Positions 51,772 to 60,925 of a stretch of DNA of 64,000 bases are shown here, in pieces (position 1 is the stretch's first letter; every line of letters starts with the position of its first letter). Source of the DNA: Isoptericola sp044389085. GTDB lineage: Bacteria > Actinomycetota > Actinomycetes > Actinomycetales > Cellulomonadaceae. The DNA is taken from positions 1 to 64,000 of the forward strand of contig NZ_JBIRXP010000005.1 of assembly GCF_044389085.1 (NCBI RefSeq), written 5' to 3'. Both the position numbers and the translations under genes were made by a program. The notes under the pieces are model-generated. The model did not search any database. It worked only from the letters and a program-made list of their open reading frames with translations, and was not told where the DNA came from.

Positions 51772-54700
51772 GACAGGCAGCTCGGGCCGAGGAGCGCCTT
51801 GAGGTCGCCGAACAGCGCGGGCGACTTCTCGACGCGCAGCGTGTCCGCCGCCCGCACCACCGTCCGCTTGCCCGGCTCCGCGACGCTCACGTGCACCTCC
51901 GCCGACCCCGGGTGCGTGGCGAGCACCTCCCGCAGCCGCACCATCACCGGCTCGACGCACCGGGTGTGCGGCACGGTCACCAGCACGGGCGCGTCCGCGA
52001 CGGCGGACGTGTCCGGCAGCGACACCTCCATCGCCTGCAGCTGCATCTGGTCGTCGCGGCGACGCACGCGGCCGCGCAGCGTGACGACCTGGTCCTCCGC
52101 GAGGATCGTCGAGTACGCGAGATAGGTCTCGCCGAAGAACATCACCTCGACCGCGCCCTCGAGGTCCTCGACGGTCACGGCCGCCCACGGGTTGCCGTTC
52201 TTGCTCATCTTGCGCTGCACGCTGGTGAGCAGCCCGGCCACCGTGACCTGCGAGCCGTCCTGGCGGCCCTCGTCGGCCATCAGCGACGCGATCGACGTGT
52301 CCGCCGCGCGCGCCAGGACGTGCTCCAGCCCCGACAACGGGTGGTCCGACACGTACAGGCCGAGCATCTCCCGCTCGAACGCGAGCCGCTGCTTCTTGTC
52401 CCAGTCCGGCAGGTCCGGCACGTCGACGGCGAACGTCATCGCCGCGTCCTCCTCGGCCCCGCCGAAGCCGGCGAAGAGGTCGAACTGCCCCTCGGCCTCC
52501 TTGCGCTTGACGGAGATGACCGAGTCGACGGCCTGCTCGTGGACCACCAGCAGGGCCCGACGCGGGTGGCCGAGGGAGTCGAACGCCCCGGCCTTGATGA
52601 GCGACTCGATGGTGCGCTTGTTGCAGACCACGGCCGGCACCTTGTCGAGGAAGTCCGTGAAGGAGGTGAACGCCCCCTTCTCCTCGCGCGCGGCGATGAT
52701 CGCGTCCACGACGTTGGCCCCGACGTTGCGGATCGCCGTCAGGCCGAAGCGGATGTCGTCGCCGACGGCGGTGAACTTCGCGGCGGAGTCGTTGACGTCC
52801 GGGGGCAGCACGGTGATGTGCATGCGACGGCACTCGCCCAGGTAGAGCGCCATCTTGTCCTTGTCGTCCCGCACGCTCTGCAGCAGGCCGGCCATGTACT
52901 CGGTCGGGTAGTTCGCCTTGAGGTACGCCGTCCAGTACGAGACGACGCCGTAGCCGGCGGAGTGCGCCTTGTTGAACGCGTACCCGGCGAACGGCACCAG
53001 CGTGTCCCAGACCGCCTGGATCGCCGGCTTGGAGTAGCCGCGCTCCTTCATGCCCGCCTCGAAGGGGACGAACTCCTTGTCGAGGATCTCCTTCTTCTTC
53101 TTGCCCATCGCGCGCCGCAGCAGGTCGGCCTGGCCGAGCGAGTAGCCGGCGAGGATCTGCGCGGCGCGCTGCACCTGCTCCTGGTAGACGATGAGGCCGT
53201 AGGTCTCGCCCAGCACCTCGCTGAGCGGTTCCTCCAGCTCCGGGTGGATCGGCTCGATCTTCTGCATGCCGTTCTTGCGCAGGGCGTAGTTGATGTGCGA
53301 GTTCATGCCCATCGGCCCCGGGCGGTACAGCGCGATGACGGCGGAGACGTCCTCGAAGTTGTCCGGCCGCATCTGGCGCAGCAGCGAGCGCATCGCGCCG
53401 CCGTCGAGCTGGAAGACGCCCAGCGTGTCGCCACGGGCGAGCAGGTCGTAGGTCGCCTTGTCGTCGAGCTCGACCGTCTCGATCGCCACCGGCTCCTTGC
53501 CGTTCATGACGATGTTCTCGAGGGCGTCGTCGAGGATCGTGAGGTTGCGCAGCCCCAGGAAGTCCATCTTGATGAGGCCGAGGCCCTCGGACGTCGGGTA
53601 GTCGAACTGCGTGATGACCGCGCCGTCCTGCGGGCGGCGCATGATCGGGATGATGTCGATCAACGGGTCGCTGGACATGATGACGCCGGCGGCGTGCACG
53701 CCCCACTGGCGCTTCAGCCCCTCGATGCCCCGCGCCGTCTCGACGACGCGCTGCGCCTCCGGGTCGGCGTCGTGCACCGCGCGGAACTCCGCCGCCTCGG
53801 CGTACCGCTCGTGCTTCGGGTCGAAGATCCCGGACAGCGGGATGTCCTTGCCCATGACGGCGGGCGGCATCGCCTTGGTGAGCTTCTCCCCCATCGCGAA
53901 CGGGAAGCCGAGCACGCGCGAGCCGTCCTTGAGCGCCTGCTTGGCCTTGATCGACCCGTAGGTGACGATCATCGCCACGCGGTCGTCCCCGTACTTCTCG
54001 GTGACGTACCGGATCACCTCGGAGCGCCGGCGCTCGTCGAAGTCGACGTCGACGTCGGGCATGGAGACGCGCTCCGGGTTGAGGAAGCGCTCGAAGATCA
54101 GGCCGTGCTTGAGCGGGTCGAGCTCCGTGATGCCCATGACGTAGGACACCATCGAGCCCGCGGCCGAACCGCGGCCCGGCCCCACGCGGATGCCCTGCTC
54201 CTTGGCCCAGTTGATGAAGTCGGCCACCACGAGGAAGTACCCCGGGAAGCCCATCTGGATGATGACCTCGACCTCGTAGTTCGCCTGCTTGCGGACGTCG
54301 TCGCTGATGCCGTCGGGGTACCGGCGGCGCAGGCCCGCCTCGACCTCCTTGACGAACCAGCTCACCTCGTCCTCGCCGTCGGGCACGGGGAACCGCGGCA
54401 TGTAGTTCGCCTTGGTGTCGAACGAGACGTCGCAGCGCTCGGCGATGAGCAGCGTGTTGTCGATCGCCTCCGGCAGCTCGGAGAACAGCCGGCGCATCTC
54501 GGCCCCGGAGCGCACGTAGAAGCTGTCACCGCTGAAGGCGAACCGGCTGCCGCCCTGGTCGTAGGTCGGCTCGTCGAGCGTCGACCCGGAGTTCACCGCG
54601 AGCAGCACCTCGTGGGAGTGCGCGTCCTCCTGCTTGGTGTAGTGCAGGTCGTTGGTCGCCACGAGCGGTGCGTCGATGTGCTCCGCGAGGCGCAGCAGGT

Positions 54701-55355
54701 CCTTGTACGTGCGGGACTCGATCTCGATCCCGTGGTCCATGAGCTCGACGAAGAAGTTCTCCTTGCCGAGGATGTCCTGCAGCTCGCCCGCGGCGCGCAC
54801 CGCCTCGTCCCACTGCCCCAGCCGCAACCGCGTCTGGACCTCGCCGGACGGGCAGCCCGACGTGCCCATGAGGCCCTTGCCGTACGTCTCGAGGAGCTCC
54901 CGGTCCATGCGGGGCCACTTGCCCATCTGGCCGTCCAGGGACGCCAGCGACGACGCGCGGAACAGGTTGTGCATGCCCTCGTTGTCGCGCGCCCAGAGCG
55001 TCATGTGGGTGTAGGCGCCGCCCGCGGAGACGTCGTCGCGCCGCTGGTGCTGCTCGCCCCACAGCACCTTGGTGCGGTCGTGGCGGCTGGTCCCCGGCGT
55101 CACGTACGCCTCGACGCCGATGATCGGCTTCACCCCGTGCTTCTGCGCGGTGCTCCAGAAGTCGAACGCGCCGAAGAGGTACCCGTGGTCGGTGATCGCG
55201 ATGGCCTTCTGGCCGAGCCGCGACACCTCGCTGAACAGGTCGTTCATCCGCGCCGCGCCGTCGAGCATCGAGTACTCGGTGTGCACGTGCAGGTGGACGA
55301 AGTCGTCCTCGGAGGTACCGGTCGGCTGGGCGGTGGAGGAACCTGCGTCGGGCAT
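51768..55355 (-). CDS. dnaE: DNA polymerase III alpha subunit (DnaE1)
   Basis: This is the replicative polymerase. The 1195-residue protein begins with the PHP domain (FVHLHVHTEYSMLDGA), then the C-family palm with PDVDVDFDERRR (catalytic aspartates) and GRGSAAGSMVSY, fingers (QEQVQRAAQILAGYSLGQADLLRRAMGKKK, recognised by ADLLRRAMGKKK), and the C-terminal OB domain (VTVAGLLTSVQRKMSKNG). The ATG lies six bases after TAGACT (55362-55367), so even this core gene looks leaderless. It overlaps the Nudix gene downstream. Confidence 0.97.
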   Translation of the reverse strand: MPDAGSSTAQPTGTSEDDFVHLHVHTEYSMLDGAARMNDLFSEVSRLGQKAIAITDHGYLFGAFDFWSTAQKHGVKPIIGVEAYVTPGTSRHDRTKVLWGEQHQRRDDVSAGGAYTHMTLWARDNEGMHNLFRASSLASLDGQMGKWPRMDRELLETYGKGLMGTSGCPSGEVQTRLRLGQWDEAVRAAGELQDILGKENFFVELMDHGIEIESRTYKDLLRLAEHIDAPLVATNDLHYTKQEDAHSHEVLLAVNSGSTLDEPTYDQGGSRFAFSGDSFYVRSGAEMRRLFSELPEAIDNTLLIAERCDVSFDTKANYMPRFPVPDGEDEVSWFVKEVEAGLRRRYPDGISDDVRKQANYEVEVIIQMGFPGYFLVVADFINWAKEQGIRVGPGRGSAAGSMVSYVMGITELDPLKHGLIFERFLNPERVSMPDVDVDFDERRRSEVIRYVTEKYGDDRVAMIVTYGSIKAKQALKDGSRVLGFPFAMGEKLTKAMPPAVMGKDIPLSGIFDPKHERYAEAAEFRAVHDADPEAQRVVETARGIEGLKRQWGVHAAGVIMSSDPLIDIIPIMRRPQDGAVITQFDYPTSEGLGLIKMDFLGLRNLTILDDALENIVMNGKEPVAIETVELDDKATYDLLARGDTLGVFQLDGGAMRSLLRQMRPDNFEDVSAVIALYRPGPMGMNSHINYALRKNGMQKIEPIHPELEEPLSEVLGETYGLIVYQEQVQRAAQILAGYSLGQADLLRRAMGKKKKEILDKEFVPFEAGMKERGYSKPAIQAVWDTLVPFAGYAFNKAHSAGYGVVSYWTAYLKANYPTEYMAGLLQSVRDDKDKMALYLGECRRMHITVLPPDVNDSAAKFTAVGDDIRFGLTAIRNVGANVVDAIIAAREEKGAFTSFTDFLDKVPAVVCNKRTIESLIKAGAFDSLGHPRRALLVVHEQAVDSVISVKRKEAEGQFDLFAGFGGAEEDAAMTFAVDVPDLPDWDKKQRLAFEREMLGLYVSDHPLSGLEHVLARAADTSIASLMADEGRQDGSQVTVAGLLTSVQRKMSKNGNPWAAVTVEDLEGAVEVMFFGETYLAYSTILAEDQVVTLRGRVRRRDDQMQLQAMEVSLPDTSAVADAPVLVTVPHTRCVEPVMVRLREVLATHPGSAEVHVSVAEPGKRTVVRAADTLRVEKSPALFGDLKALLGPSCLS

Positions 55356-55361
55356 GGACCG

Positions 55362-55367
55362 AGTCTA
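55362..55367 (-). promoter_or_regulatory. -10 hexamer for dnaE, predicted leaderless start
   Basis: TAGACT on the minus strand ends six bases before the ATG at 55355. Confidence 0.6.
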
Positions 55368-55434
55368 GGCAGTCGCCTCCGACACTCTGGACCGCCCCGC
55401 CGAGGGCAACGTCACACGGCGACGGCGGCCCCGG

Positions 55435-55851
55435 CTACCACCGCACGAGCAGCCGCAGCACGGCCAGGCCGTCCTCGGAACCGGGCCAGTGCCGGCGCAC
55501 GACGTCGGGCCCGGCGCTGCGCACCACGGCCCGCAGCACGAGCGCCACGACGACCACGTCGTCGGCCCACCCGAGCACGGGGATGACGTCCGGGACGAGG
55601 TCGAACGGCATGGCCAGGTAGCCGAGCAGCACGACGAGCAGCGCACGGACGCGCCGCGTCAGCGTCCGGTCCGCCGCGAGCCGCCTGACCAGGCGTAGGA
55701 CGTCGGGCAGCAGCCGCACCGCGCCGCGCAGCGAGCCGCGGCCCGTGCGCCGGCGCACGACCAGCAGGCCGACGGCCAGCAGCGCCCAGAGGGCGAGCAA
55801 GGAGGCCACCAGGCCGAGGACGACGTCCGCCCACCAGGGCAGGTCGGGCAC
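55435..55851 (-). CDS. YkvA-like (DUF1232) membrane protein
   Basis: The 138 residues start with one membrane helix (WWADVVLGLVASLLALWALLAVGLLVV, read by VLGLVASLLALWALL) and then carry the DUF1232/YkvA core LGYLAMPFDLVPDVIPVLGWADDVVVVAL, recognised by PFDLVPDVIPVLG. Its function is unknown. The GTG at 55851 is chosen just after the rluD stop; it has only a weak ribosome site. Confidence 0.75.
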   Translation of the reverse strand: MPDLPWWADVVLGLVASLLALWALLAVGLLVVRRRTGRGSLRGAVRLLPDVLRLVRRLAADRTLTRRVRALLVVLLGYLAMPFDLVPDVIPVLGWADDVVVVALVLRAVVRSAGPDVVRRHWPGSEDGLAVLRLLVRW

Positions 55852-55856
55852 GGTGC

Positions 55857-56795
55857 CTACCGGTACGCCCCACGCACGACCTCGAGCGCGTGCGCCAGGT
55901 CGTCGGGGTACTCGCTGGTGACCTCCACCCAGCGGCCGGTCAGCGGGTGCTCGAAGCCGAGCCGCACGGCGTGCAGCCACTGACGCTCCAGGCCGACCTT
56001 CGACGCGAGCACCGGGTCCGCGCCGTAGGTGAGGTCGCCCACGAGCGGGTGCCGCACCGCCTGGAAGTGCACCCGGATCTGATGGGTGCGGCCGGTCTCG
56101 AGGTGCACCTCGACCAACGACGCGGCGGGCAGCATCTCCAGCACCTCGTAGTGCGTCACCGAGTGCTTGCCGTCCGCGACGACGGCGAACCTGTAGTCGG
56201 CGCTCGGGTGCCGCCCGATCGGGGCGTCGATCGTGCCGGTCGTCGGCTCGGGGTGGCCCTGCGCGAGCGCGTGGTAGACCTTCTCGACCGTGCGCTCCTT
56301 GAAGGCCCGCTTGAGCCCGCTGTACGCGGCCTCGCTCTTGGCCACGGCCATGAGGCCCGACGTGCCGACGTCGAGCCGGTGCACGATGCCCTGCCGCTCG
56401 GCGGCGCCGGAGGTCGCGATCCGGTAGCCGGCGGCGGCCAGCGCCCCCACCACCGTGGGTCCGGTCCAGCCCGGCGACGGGTGCGCCGCCACGCCGACGG
56501 GCTTGTCGACGACGACCACGTCGTCGTCCTCGTAGGCGATCGCCATGCCGGGCACGGGCTCCGCGACGACCGGCGCCGCCGGCCGCGCGTCCGGCACCGT
56601 GACCTCGAGCCAGCCGCCGGCGACGAGCCGGTCGGACTTGCCGACCTCGCGCCCGTCCAGCAGCACCGCCCCGGAGGCGGCGAGCTCCGCCGCCTGGGTG
56701 CGCGAGAAGCCGAGCATGCGCGCCAGGCCGGCGTCGACGCGCTCCCCCGCGAGGCCGTCGGGCACCGGCAGGGTGCGGGTGGATCCGGACGTCAC
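55857..56795 (-). CDS. rluD: RluD-type 23S rRNA pseudouridine synthase
   Basis: This enzyme makes pseudouridines in 23S rRNA. The 312 residues have an N-terminal S4 domain (GERVDAGLARMLGFSRTQAAELAASGAV, seen as ARMLGFSRTQA) and the RluA-family catalytic loop HRLDVGTSGLM with its aspartate. VHLETGRTHQIRVHF is the late RluA motif. The GTG at 56795 starts three bases after the lspA stop. This lspA-rluD pairing is widespread. Confidence 0.92.
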   Translation of the reverse strand: MTSGSTRTLPVPDGLAGERVDAGLARMLGFSRTQAAELAASGAVLLDGREVGKSDRLVAGGWLEVTVPDARPAAPVVAEPVPGMAIAYEDDDVVVVDKPVGVAAHPSPGWTGPTVVGALAAAGYRIATSGAAERQGIVHRLDVGTSGLMAVAKSEAAYSGLKRAFKERTVEKVYHALAQGHPEPTTGTIDAPIGRHPSADYRFAVVADGKHSVTHYEVLEMLPAASLVEVHLETGRTHQIRVHFQAVRHPLVGDLTYGADPVLASKVGLERQWLHAVRLGFEHPLTGRWVEVTSEYPDDLAHALEVVRGAYR

Positions 56796-56797
56796 GG

Positions 56798-57514
56798 TCA
56801 ACGCCCCCCTGTCGGTTCTGTCGGCTCGCTCGGTTCTGACGGCTCGGCCGGGGCGTCCTCGTCGTCGACGTGCCGACGGCCGTCCAGCCCGATCCCGCGG
56901 AAGGACAGGATGACGATGAGTACCGCCGCGGCGACGATGGCGATGTCGGCGACGTTCCCCACGAAGACGCCGTAGTCGATGAAGTCGACGACGTGACCGC
57001 GCGCGAAGCCCGGCTCGCGGAAGAAGCGGTCGCCGAGGTTGCCCAGCGCCCCGCCGAGCAGCAGGCCGAGGGCCACGGCCCAGCCGGTGGAGCCGATGCG
57101 GCGGATCGCGCGCACGATGACGACCACCACGACCACCACGACGATCGTGAGGATCCACGTCATGCCGGTGGCGATCGACAGGGCCGCGCCCGGGTTGTAG
57201 ATGAGCCGGAGCTGCAGCAGCTCGCCGATCAGGGGCTTCGGGTCGTCGCCCCAGACGAGCGCCGACTCCGCCCACCACTTGGTGAGCTGGTCGACGAGCA
57301 GCACGACCGCCGCCAGGACGAAGGTCCAGGTGATCAGGCGGCGCCGGCGCTCGGCCGACACCGGTGCGTCGTCGCCCGGGTCCTGGGCCACGGGCGCGGG
57401 CCGCGCTTCCTCAGGGACGACGTCGGGCGACACGCCCGACCCGGACGTCTCGGGTGCGCCGTCGCGCGGCGCGGGCTCGGGGGCCGGGGCGGAGCCGGCG
57501 GGCGTGGTCGACAT
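56798..57514 (-). CDS. lspA: Lipoprotein signal peptidase
   Basis: LspA cleaves prolipoproteins in the membrane. The 238 residues have an acidic/proline-rich cytoplasmic leader of about 60 residues and four membrane helices. The catalytic aspartates are in GNLGDRF and NVADIAIV, and RGHVVDFIDYG and YNPGAALS are conserved. Family members are usually about 160-200 residues, so the N- and C-terminal low-complexity ends are additions. TAGACT stands eight bases before the ATG. Confidence 0.94.
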   Translation of the reverse strand: MSTTPAGSAPAPEPAPRDGAPETSGSGVSPDVVPEEARPAPVAQDPGDDAPVSAERRRRLITWTFVLAAVVLLVDQLTKWWAESALVWGDDPKPLIGELLQLRLIYNPGAALSIATGMTWILTIVVVVVVVVIVRAIRRIGSTGWAVALGLLLGGALGNLGDRFFREPGFARGHVVDFIDYGVFVGNVADIAIVAAAVLIVILSFRGIGLDGRRHVDDEDAPAEPSEPSEPTEPTGGR

Positions 57515-57522
57515 CGTGCGCC

Positions 57523-57528
57523 AGTCTA
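57523..57528 (-). promoter_or_regulatory. -10 hexamer for lspA, predicted leaderless or nearly leaderless start
   Basis: TAGACT on the minus strand ends eight bases before the ATG at 57514; the 5' leader would be at most a couple of bases. Confidence 0.5.
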
Positions 57529-57619
57529 GGCGGACGCCTGCGCGCGCAGGACCCGCCGGGCGGGGTGCCTCGGCGGCGGCGGGGCCGCCGGGTGCCCGGC
57601 GAACGGCATCCTCCCCCGC

Positions 57620-58081
57620 TCAGCGCCGCTCTTCGCGCGCCTTCGCCTCGACGGAGAGCGTGGCGCGGGGGAACGCCTGGAGGCGGGCCTTGCCGATCGG
57701 CAGCCCGGTGATCTCACAGGTGGCGTAGGTGCCCTTGCGGATGCGGTCGACGGCGTGCGCCGTCTGGGCGAGCAGGTCGCGCATGTTGTTGACCAGCGTG
57801 AGCTCCTGCTCGCGCTCGAGCGCGCTCGAGCCGTAGTCGGCCTGGTCGTCGCCCGCACCGTCGCCGGAGTTGCGCAGCAGGTCCGACAGCTCCTGGTCGG
57901 CGGCCGCGAGCTCACGCTCGAGGCGGTCCTTCTCCTCGAGCAGGAAGGCCGCCAGCTCCTCCACCTCGTGCAGGGTCCAGGGCTCCTCGCCGTCGCGGAC
58001 CGGGAACGACTTCACGTCCCGCGCGAGGTGCGGGAAGTGCTCGCGCAGTGCCGCGCGGGTGGTGGTCGAGAGCTTGGCCAT
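57620..58081 (-). CDS. TraR/DksA-family protein with degenerate zinc finger
   Basis: This 153-residue protein has the DksA-like coiled coil (LLEEKDRLERELAAADQELSDLL) and the C-terminal segment GTYATCEITGLPIGKARLQAFPRATL, recognised by LPIGKARLQAFP. True DksA has four zinc cysteines there; only one remains. DksA binds the RNA polymerase secondary channel; whether this form does is unknown. AAAGGG stands five bases before the ATG, and TACGCT (58122-58127) may be the -10. Confidence 0.82.
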   Translation of the reverse strand: MAKLSTTTRAALREHFPHLARDVKSFPVRDGEEPWTLHEVEELAAFLLEEKDRLERELAAADQELSDLLRNSGDGAGDDQADYGSSALEREQELTLVNNMRDLLAQTAHAVDRIRKGTYATCEITGLPIGKARLQAFPRATLSVEAKAREERR

Positions 58082-58130
58082 CGGTGCCCTTTCGTTGGTG
58101 CGTCGACGACGAGTCACCGCAGCGTAAGTG

Positions 58131-58194
58131 CGCCGAGCGGCCCGCACAACAGCACGCGCGGTGAAGGCGTGCGTGTCGTGCGGGCCGCTCGGCG
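58131..58194 (-). terminator. wag31 terminator
   Basis: Left arm 58131-58147 and right arm 58178-58194 form a perfect 17-bp stem; the loop contains a further CACGC/GCGTG hairpin. It lies 46 bases beyond the wag31 stop on the minus strand. Confidence 0.85.
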
Positions 58195-58240
58195 TGAGGC
58201 GTGACGAAGGAGCGGGGTGCGCGGGGTGACGGCCCCCCGC

Positions 58241-58873
58241 TCAGAGCTCCGAGCCGCGAGAGGCACCGGCGTTCTGCCGCTGCGGCGGCAGGGCCGAGCC
58301 GCGGGCGTCGAGGTCGCCCAGCAGGTTCTGCAGGAAGCTCTTGAGACGCGTGCGGTAGTCGCGCTCGAAGAGGCGGAGCTCGTCGATCTTGCGCTCGAGG
58401 AGCGACCGCTCCTGCTCGAGCTGCGACAGGGTGCGGTGGCTGGTCTCCTCGGCCTCGCGCACGATGCGCGAGCCCTCGGACTTGGCCTCCGAGATGAGGC
58501 GGTCGCCCTCCTCCTGGCCCGACCGCACGTAGTCGTCGTGCAGCTTCTGGGCCAGCTGGAGCATCCCCGTGGCGGACTCCGGCTCCGCGGGCTGCTGCTT
58601 CGCGGCGGCCGGGGCGGGGGCGGGGGTCGGGGCGGGCGCCGGGGTCGGCGCGGGCTGCGCCTGCTGGGCGGCGTCCGAGCGGCTCAGCTCGGCGACCCGG
58701 TGCTCGGCGGCGGTGAGCTTGGACCGGAGGTCGTCGTTCTCCTCCTGGACCGCCGTGAGGGTCCGCACGACCTCGTCGAGGAAGTCGTCGACCTCTTCGA
58801 CGTCGTAGCCCTCGCGGAACTTGGTCGCGGCGAACTTCTTGTTCAGGATGTCCTCTGCCGTCAGCAGCGCCAT
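58241..58873 (-). CDS. wag31: Cell-pole scaffold protein Wag31/DivIVA
   Basis: Wag31 assembles at cell poles and directs polar growth and division in actinobacteria. The 210 residues start MALLTAEDILNKKFAATKFREGYDVEEVDDFLDEV (recognised by FREGYDVEEVDDFLDEV), the membrane-binding DivIVA N-domain. A Pro/Ala linker (APTPAPAP) follows, then a long coiled coil ending LKSFLQNLL. GAGGTGAG precedes the ATG. A 17-bp hairpin ends the transcript. Confidence 0.96.
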   Translation of the reverse strand: MALLTAEDILNKKFAATKFREGYDVEEVDDFLDEVVRTLTAVQEENDDLRSKLTAAEHRVAELSRSDAAQQAQPAPTPAPAPTPAPAPAAAKQQPAEPESATGMLQLAQKLHDDYVRSGQEEGDRLISEAKSEGSRIVREAEETSHRTLSQLEQERSLLERKIDELRLFERDYRTRLKSFLQNLLGDLDARGSALPPQRQNAGASRGSEL

Positions 58874-59095
58874 CGTCTCACCTCATCGTTCTTGCAGGGT
58901 CGGTGGGACCCGGTTCCCGGGCCGTCTGGATGACCACGGTAGCGGACGTCCTCGCGGGCGACCTGCCCGGGGAGGGCGGGTCGTCCCGCCCACACGACGT
59001 CTTCACAGGTCAGCACCGGGGCGCCCCTCACCGGACGCCGCGAACCCCGACCCAGGTCACACCCGGGCCGTCCGGGACGGCCGCCGGCGCACCGG
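58874..59095. other. Intergenic region between yggT and wag31
   Basis: This 222-base gap separates the yggT stop from the wag31 start on the minus strand. It should hold the wag31 promoter. I see no clean -35/-10 pair, and no other gene. Confidence 0.4.
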
Positions 59096-59389
59096 TCACG
59101 CGGCCGCGAGGAACGAGGCCACGCGCATGAGGATGCCCGTGCCGATGAAGAGGACGAGGAAGGCGAGGTCCAGGCGGATCTGCCCCAGGGTCAACGGCGG
59201 GATCAGCCCCCGCAGGAAGCGCAGCGGCGGGTCCGTGACCGTGTAGATGGCCTCGGCCAACACCAGCAGCACGCCCTTCGGCCGCCAGTCGCGCGCGAAG
59301 AACTGCACCCAGTCGAAGACCAGCCGGATGATGAGGCACAGCAGGAACAGCCACAGGACGAGGTAGACCAGGTTGAAGACGAGACTCAC
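59096..59389 (-). CDS. yggT: YggT-family membrane protein
   Basis: This 97-residue protein has two hydrophobic blocks (LVYLVLWLFLLCLIIRLVF and LDLAFLVLFIGTGILM) flanking the conserved TDPPLRFLRGLIPPL. YggT proteins are linked to division or osmotic stability by gene neighbourhood. The GTG start lies six bases after TAGGTT (59396-59401), so it is predicted leaderless and separate from sepF. Confidence 0.93.
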   Translation of the reverse strand: MSLVFNLVYLVLWLFLLCLIIRLVFDWVQFFARDWRPKGVLLVLAEAIYTVTDPPLRFLRGLIPPLTLGQIRLDLAFLVLFIGTGILMRVASFLAAA

Positions 59390-59395
59390 GGGTCG

Positions 59396-59401
59396 AACCT
59401 A
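59396..59401 (-). promoter_or_regulatory. -10 hexamer for yggT, predicted leaderless start
   Basis: TAGGTT on the minus strand ends six bases before the GTG at 59389. Confidence 0.55.
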
Positions 59402-59479
59402 CCCGAGCACGGCGCAGGGCCGGGGCAGGACTGCCCCGGCCCGTGCCGGACGGTGCGAGCGGCGCGCTCGGGCGCGCGG

Positions 59480-59950
59480 TCAGCTCTGGTTGTAGAACGC
59501 CCCGCGCCCGGGGGCCTTCTCCGCCGGCGGCTCCTCGCCCGCGATCTCCACGTGCTCCGGCGAGAGCAGGAAGACCTTGTTCGTCACGCGCTCGATCGAC
59601 CCGCGCAGCCCGAAGATCAGGCCGGCCGAGAAGTCGACCAGGCGCTTCGCGTCGGCGTCGTCCATGTCGGACAGGTTCATGATCACCGGCGTGCCGCCAC
59701 GGAAGGCCTCGCCGATGGTGCGGGCGTCGTTGTACGAGCGCGGGTGGATGGTCGTGATGCGTCGCAGGTCGGAGGCGATCACCGACTCGCTCCCTCCGCC
59801 ACGGTGCAGCGGGGTGACCTGCGCCTGGTAGTCGTCACGGTCGCGCACCGGTGCCTCCAGCTCCTCGTACTCGTCGAGGTACTCCTCCGACTCACCCTGG
59901 TCGTCGGCGAGCCCCAGGTACAGCATCGTCTTGCGAAGCGCTCCGCCCAT
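59480..59950 (-). CDS. sepF: Cell division protein SepF
   Basis: SepF tethers FtsZ to the membrane. The 156 residues have an N-terminal amphipathic region (MGGALRKTMLYLGL), an acidic linker and the SepF core: TIHPRSYNDARTIGEAFR, PVIMNLSDMDDADAKRLVDFSAG and VFLLSPEHVEI. Actinobacteria without FtsA rely on SepF. The gap to pgeF (59951-60099) holds a TTAACG-like -10 but no yggS gene. Confidence 0.95.
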   Translation of the reverse strand: MGGALRKTMLYLGLADDQGESEEYLDEYEELEAPVRDRDDYQAQVTPLHRGGGSESVIASDLRRITTIHPRSYNDARTIGEAFRGGTPVIMNLSDMDDADAKRLVDFSAGLIFGLRGSIERVTNKVFLLSPEHVEIAGEEPPAEKAPGRGAFYNQS

Positions 59951-60099
59951 CGCCTTGCTCCGTTCGTCGCCACGTCCCGCCCTCCGTCCCGGACGGTGTC
60001 ACGACGTTAACCACGCCTGCGCCGGCATCGACGCACGACACGCCGGTGTGTCGCGCGTCGCGGGCGCGTCCGGGCGTCCGCGTGTCAGGTCACGCCGGC

Positions 60100-60918
60100 T
60101 CAGGTCAGGACGACGACGCCCGCCTGCCGTCCCGTCGTCGTGCCCTGGGCGGTGGCGCGCCGGTGGGAGTAGAGGTCCGTGTCCGTGAGCGTGCAGCGGT
60201 CCACGCGGGTTGCGGCGACGCCGTGCGCCGCCAGCTGCGCGAGCACCCCGGCCGGGAGGTCGAGCGCGGGGGTGCCGGCCGCGGTCGTCGCCCACGTCTC
60301 GGGGACGACGGCGGCGACCTCGTCGCGCATCGCGGCGGGCACCTCGTAGCAGGACCCGCACACGGCGGGGCCGACCGCGGCCCGCAGGCTCTCGGCTCGC
60401 GCACCGCGGGCGAGCAGCTGCTCGACGACGCGGTGCACCACCCCGAGCGCGACCCCGTTGCGCCCGGCGTGCGCGACCGCCACGACCCGGGCCACCGGGT
60501 CCGCGAGGACGACCGGGACGCAGTCCGCGACCAGGACGCCGAGGGCGAGACCGGGCTCGGCGGTGACCATCGCGTCGGCCTCGCCCGCGGCGGCCGGCGG
60601 CTCCGTCGACGACCACTCGGCGAGCTCGGCCGCCCCCAGGTCGAGGACCCGGTCCCCGTGCACCTGAGCGGAGAACGCCACAGGCGCGCCGACCCACTCC
60701 CCGAGGCGGGCGCGGTTCTCGCGCACCCGCACCGGGTCGTCGCCCGTCGACGTCCCCAGGTCCAGGGACGACCAGGGCGCGGGCGACACCCCGCCGTGGC
60801 GCGTCGTGAAGCCCGCGACGACGCCCTCGCCGAGGTCCACCCGCAACAGCCCCGCACCGAACTGGTCCGGCAACAGCGCCTCCTGGGCCCAGCCGACCGC
60901 GCCGTGAGTTCCGCTCAC
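60100..60918 (-). CDS. pgeF: PgeF/YfiH-family (laccase domain) protein
   Basis: This 272-residue protein belongs to the YfiH family, members of which act as purine nucleoside phosphorylases or clear misincorporated cell-wall residues. It shows FTTRHGGVSPAPWSSLDLG, VHGDRV, LVADCVPVVLADP (cysteine ligand) and the AHAGRNG segment, which is usually AHAGWRG; the Trp is replaced. The GTG start lies seven bases after the ftsZ stop, so it is co-transcribed with ftsZ. Confidence 0.88.
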   Translation of the reverse strand: MSGTHGAVGWAQEALLPDQFGAGLLRVDLGEGVVAGFTTRHGGVSPAPWSSLDLGTSTGDDPVRVRENRARLGEWVGAPVAFSAQVHGDRVLDLGAAELAEWSSTEPPAAAGEADAMVTAEPGLALGVLVADCVPVVLADPVARVVAVAHAGRNGVALGVVHRVVEQLLARGARAESLRAAVGPAVCGSCYEVPAAMRDEVAAVVPETWATTAAGTPALDLPAGVLAQLAAHGVAATRVDRCTLTDTDLYSHRRATAQGTTTGRQAGVVVLT

Positions 60919-60925
60919 CCGGCGC

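Noticed and set aside
51891..55586. A plus-strand open frame of about 1230 codons opposite dnaE
   Set aside because: Same reason; DnaE catalytic motifs are intact on the minus strand.
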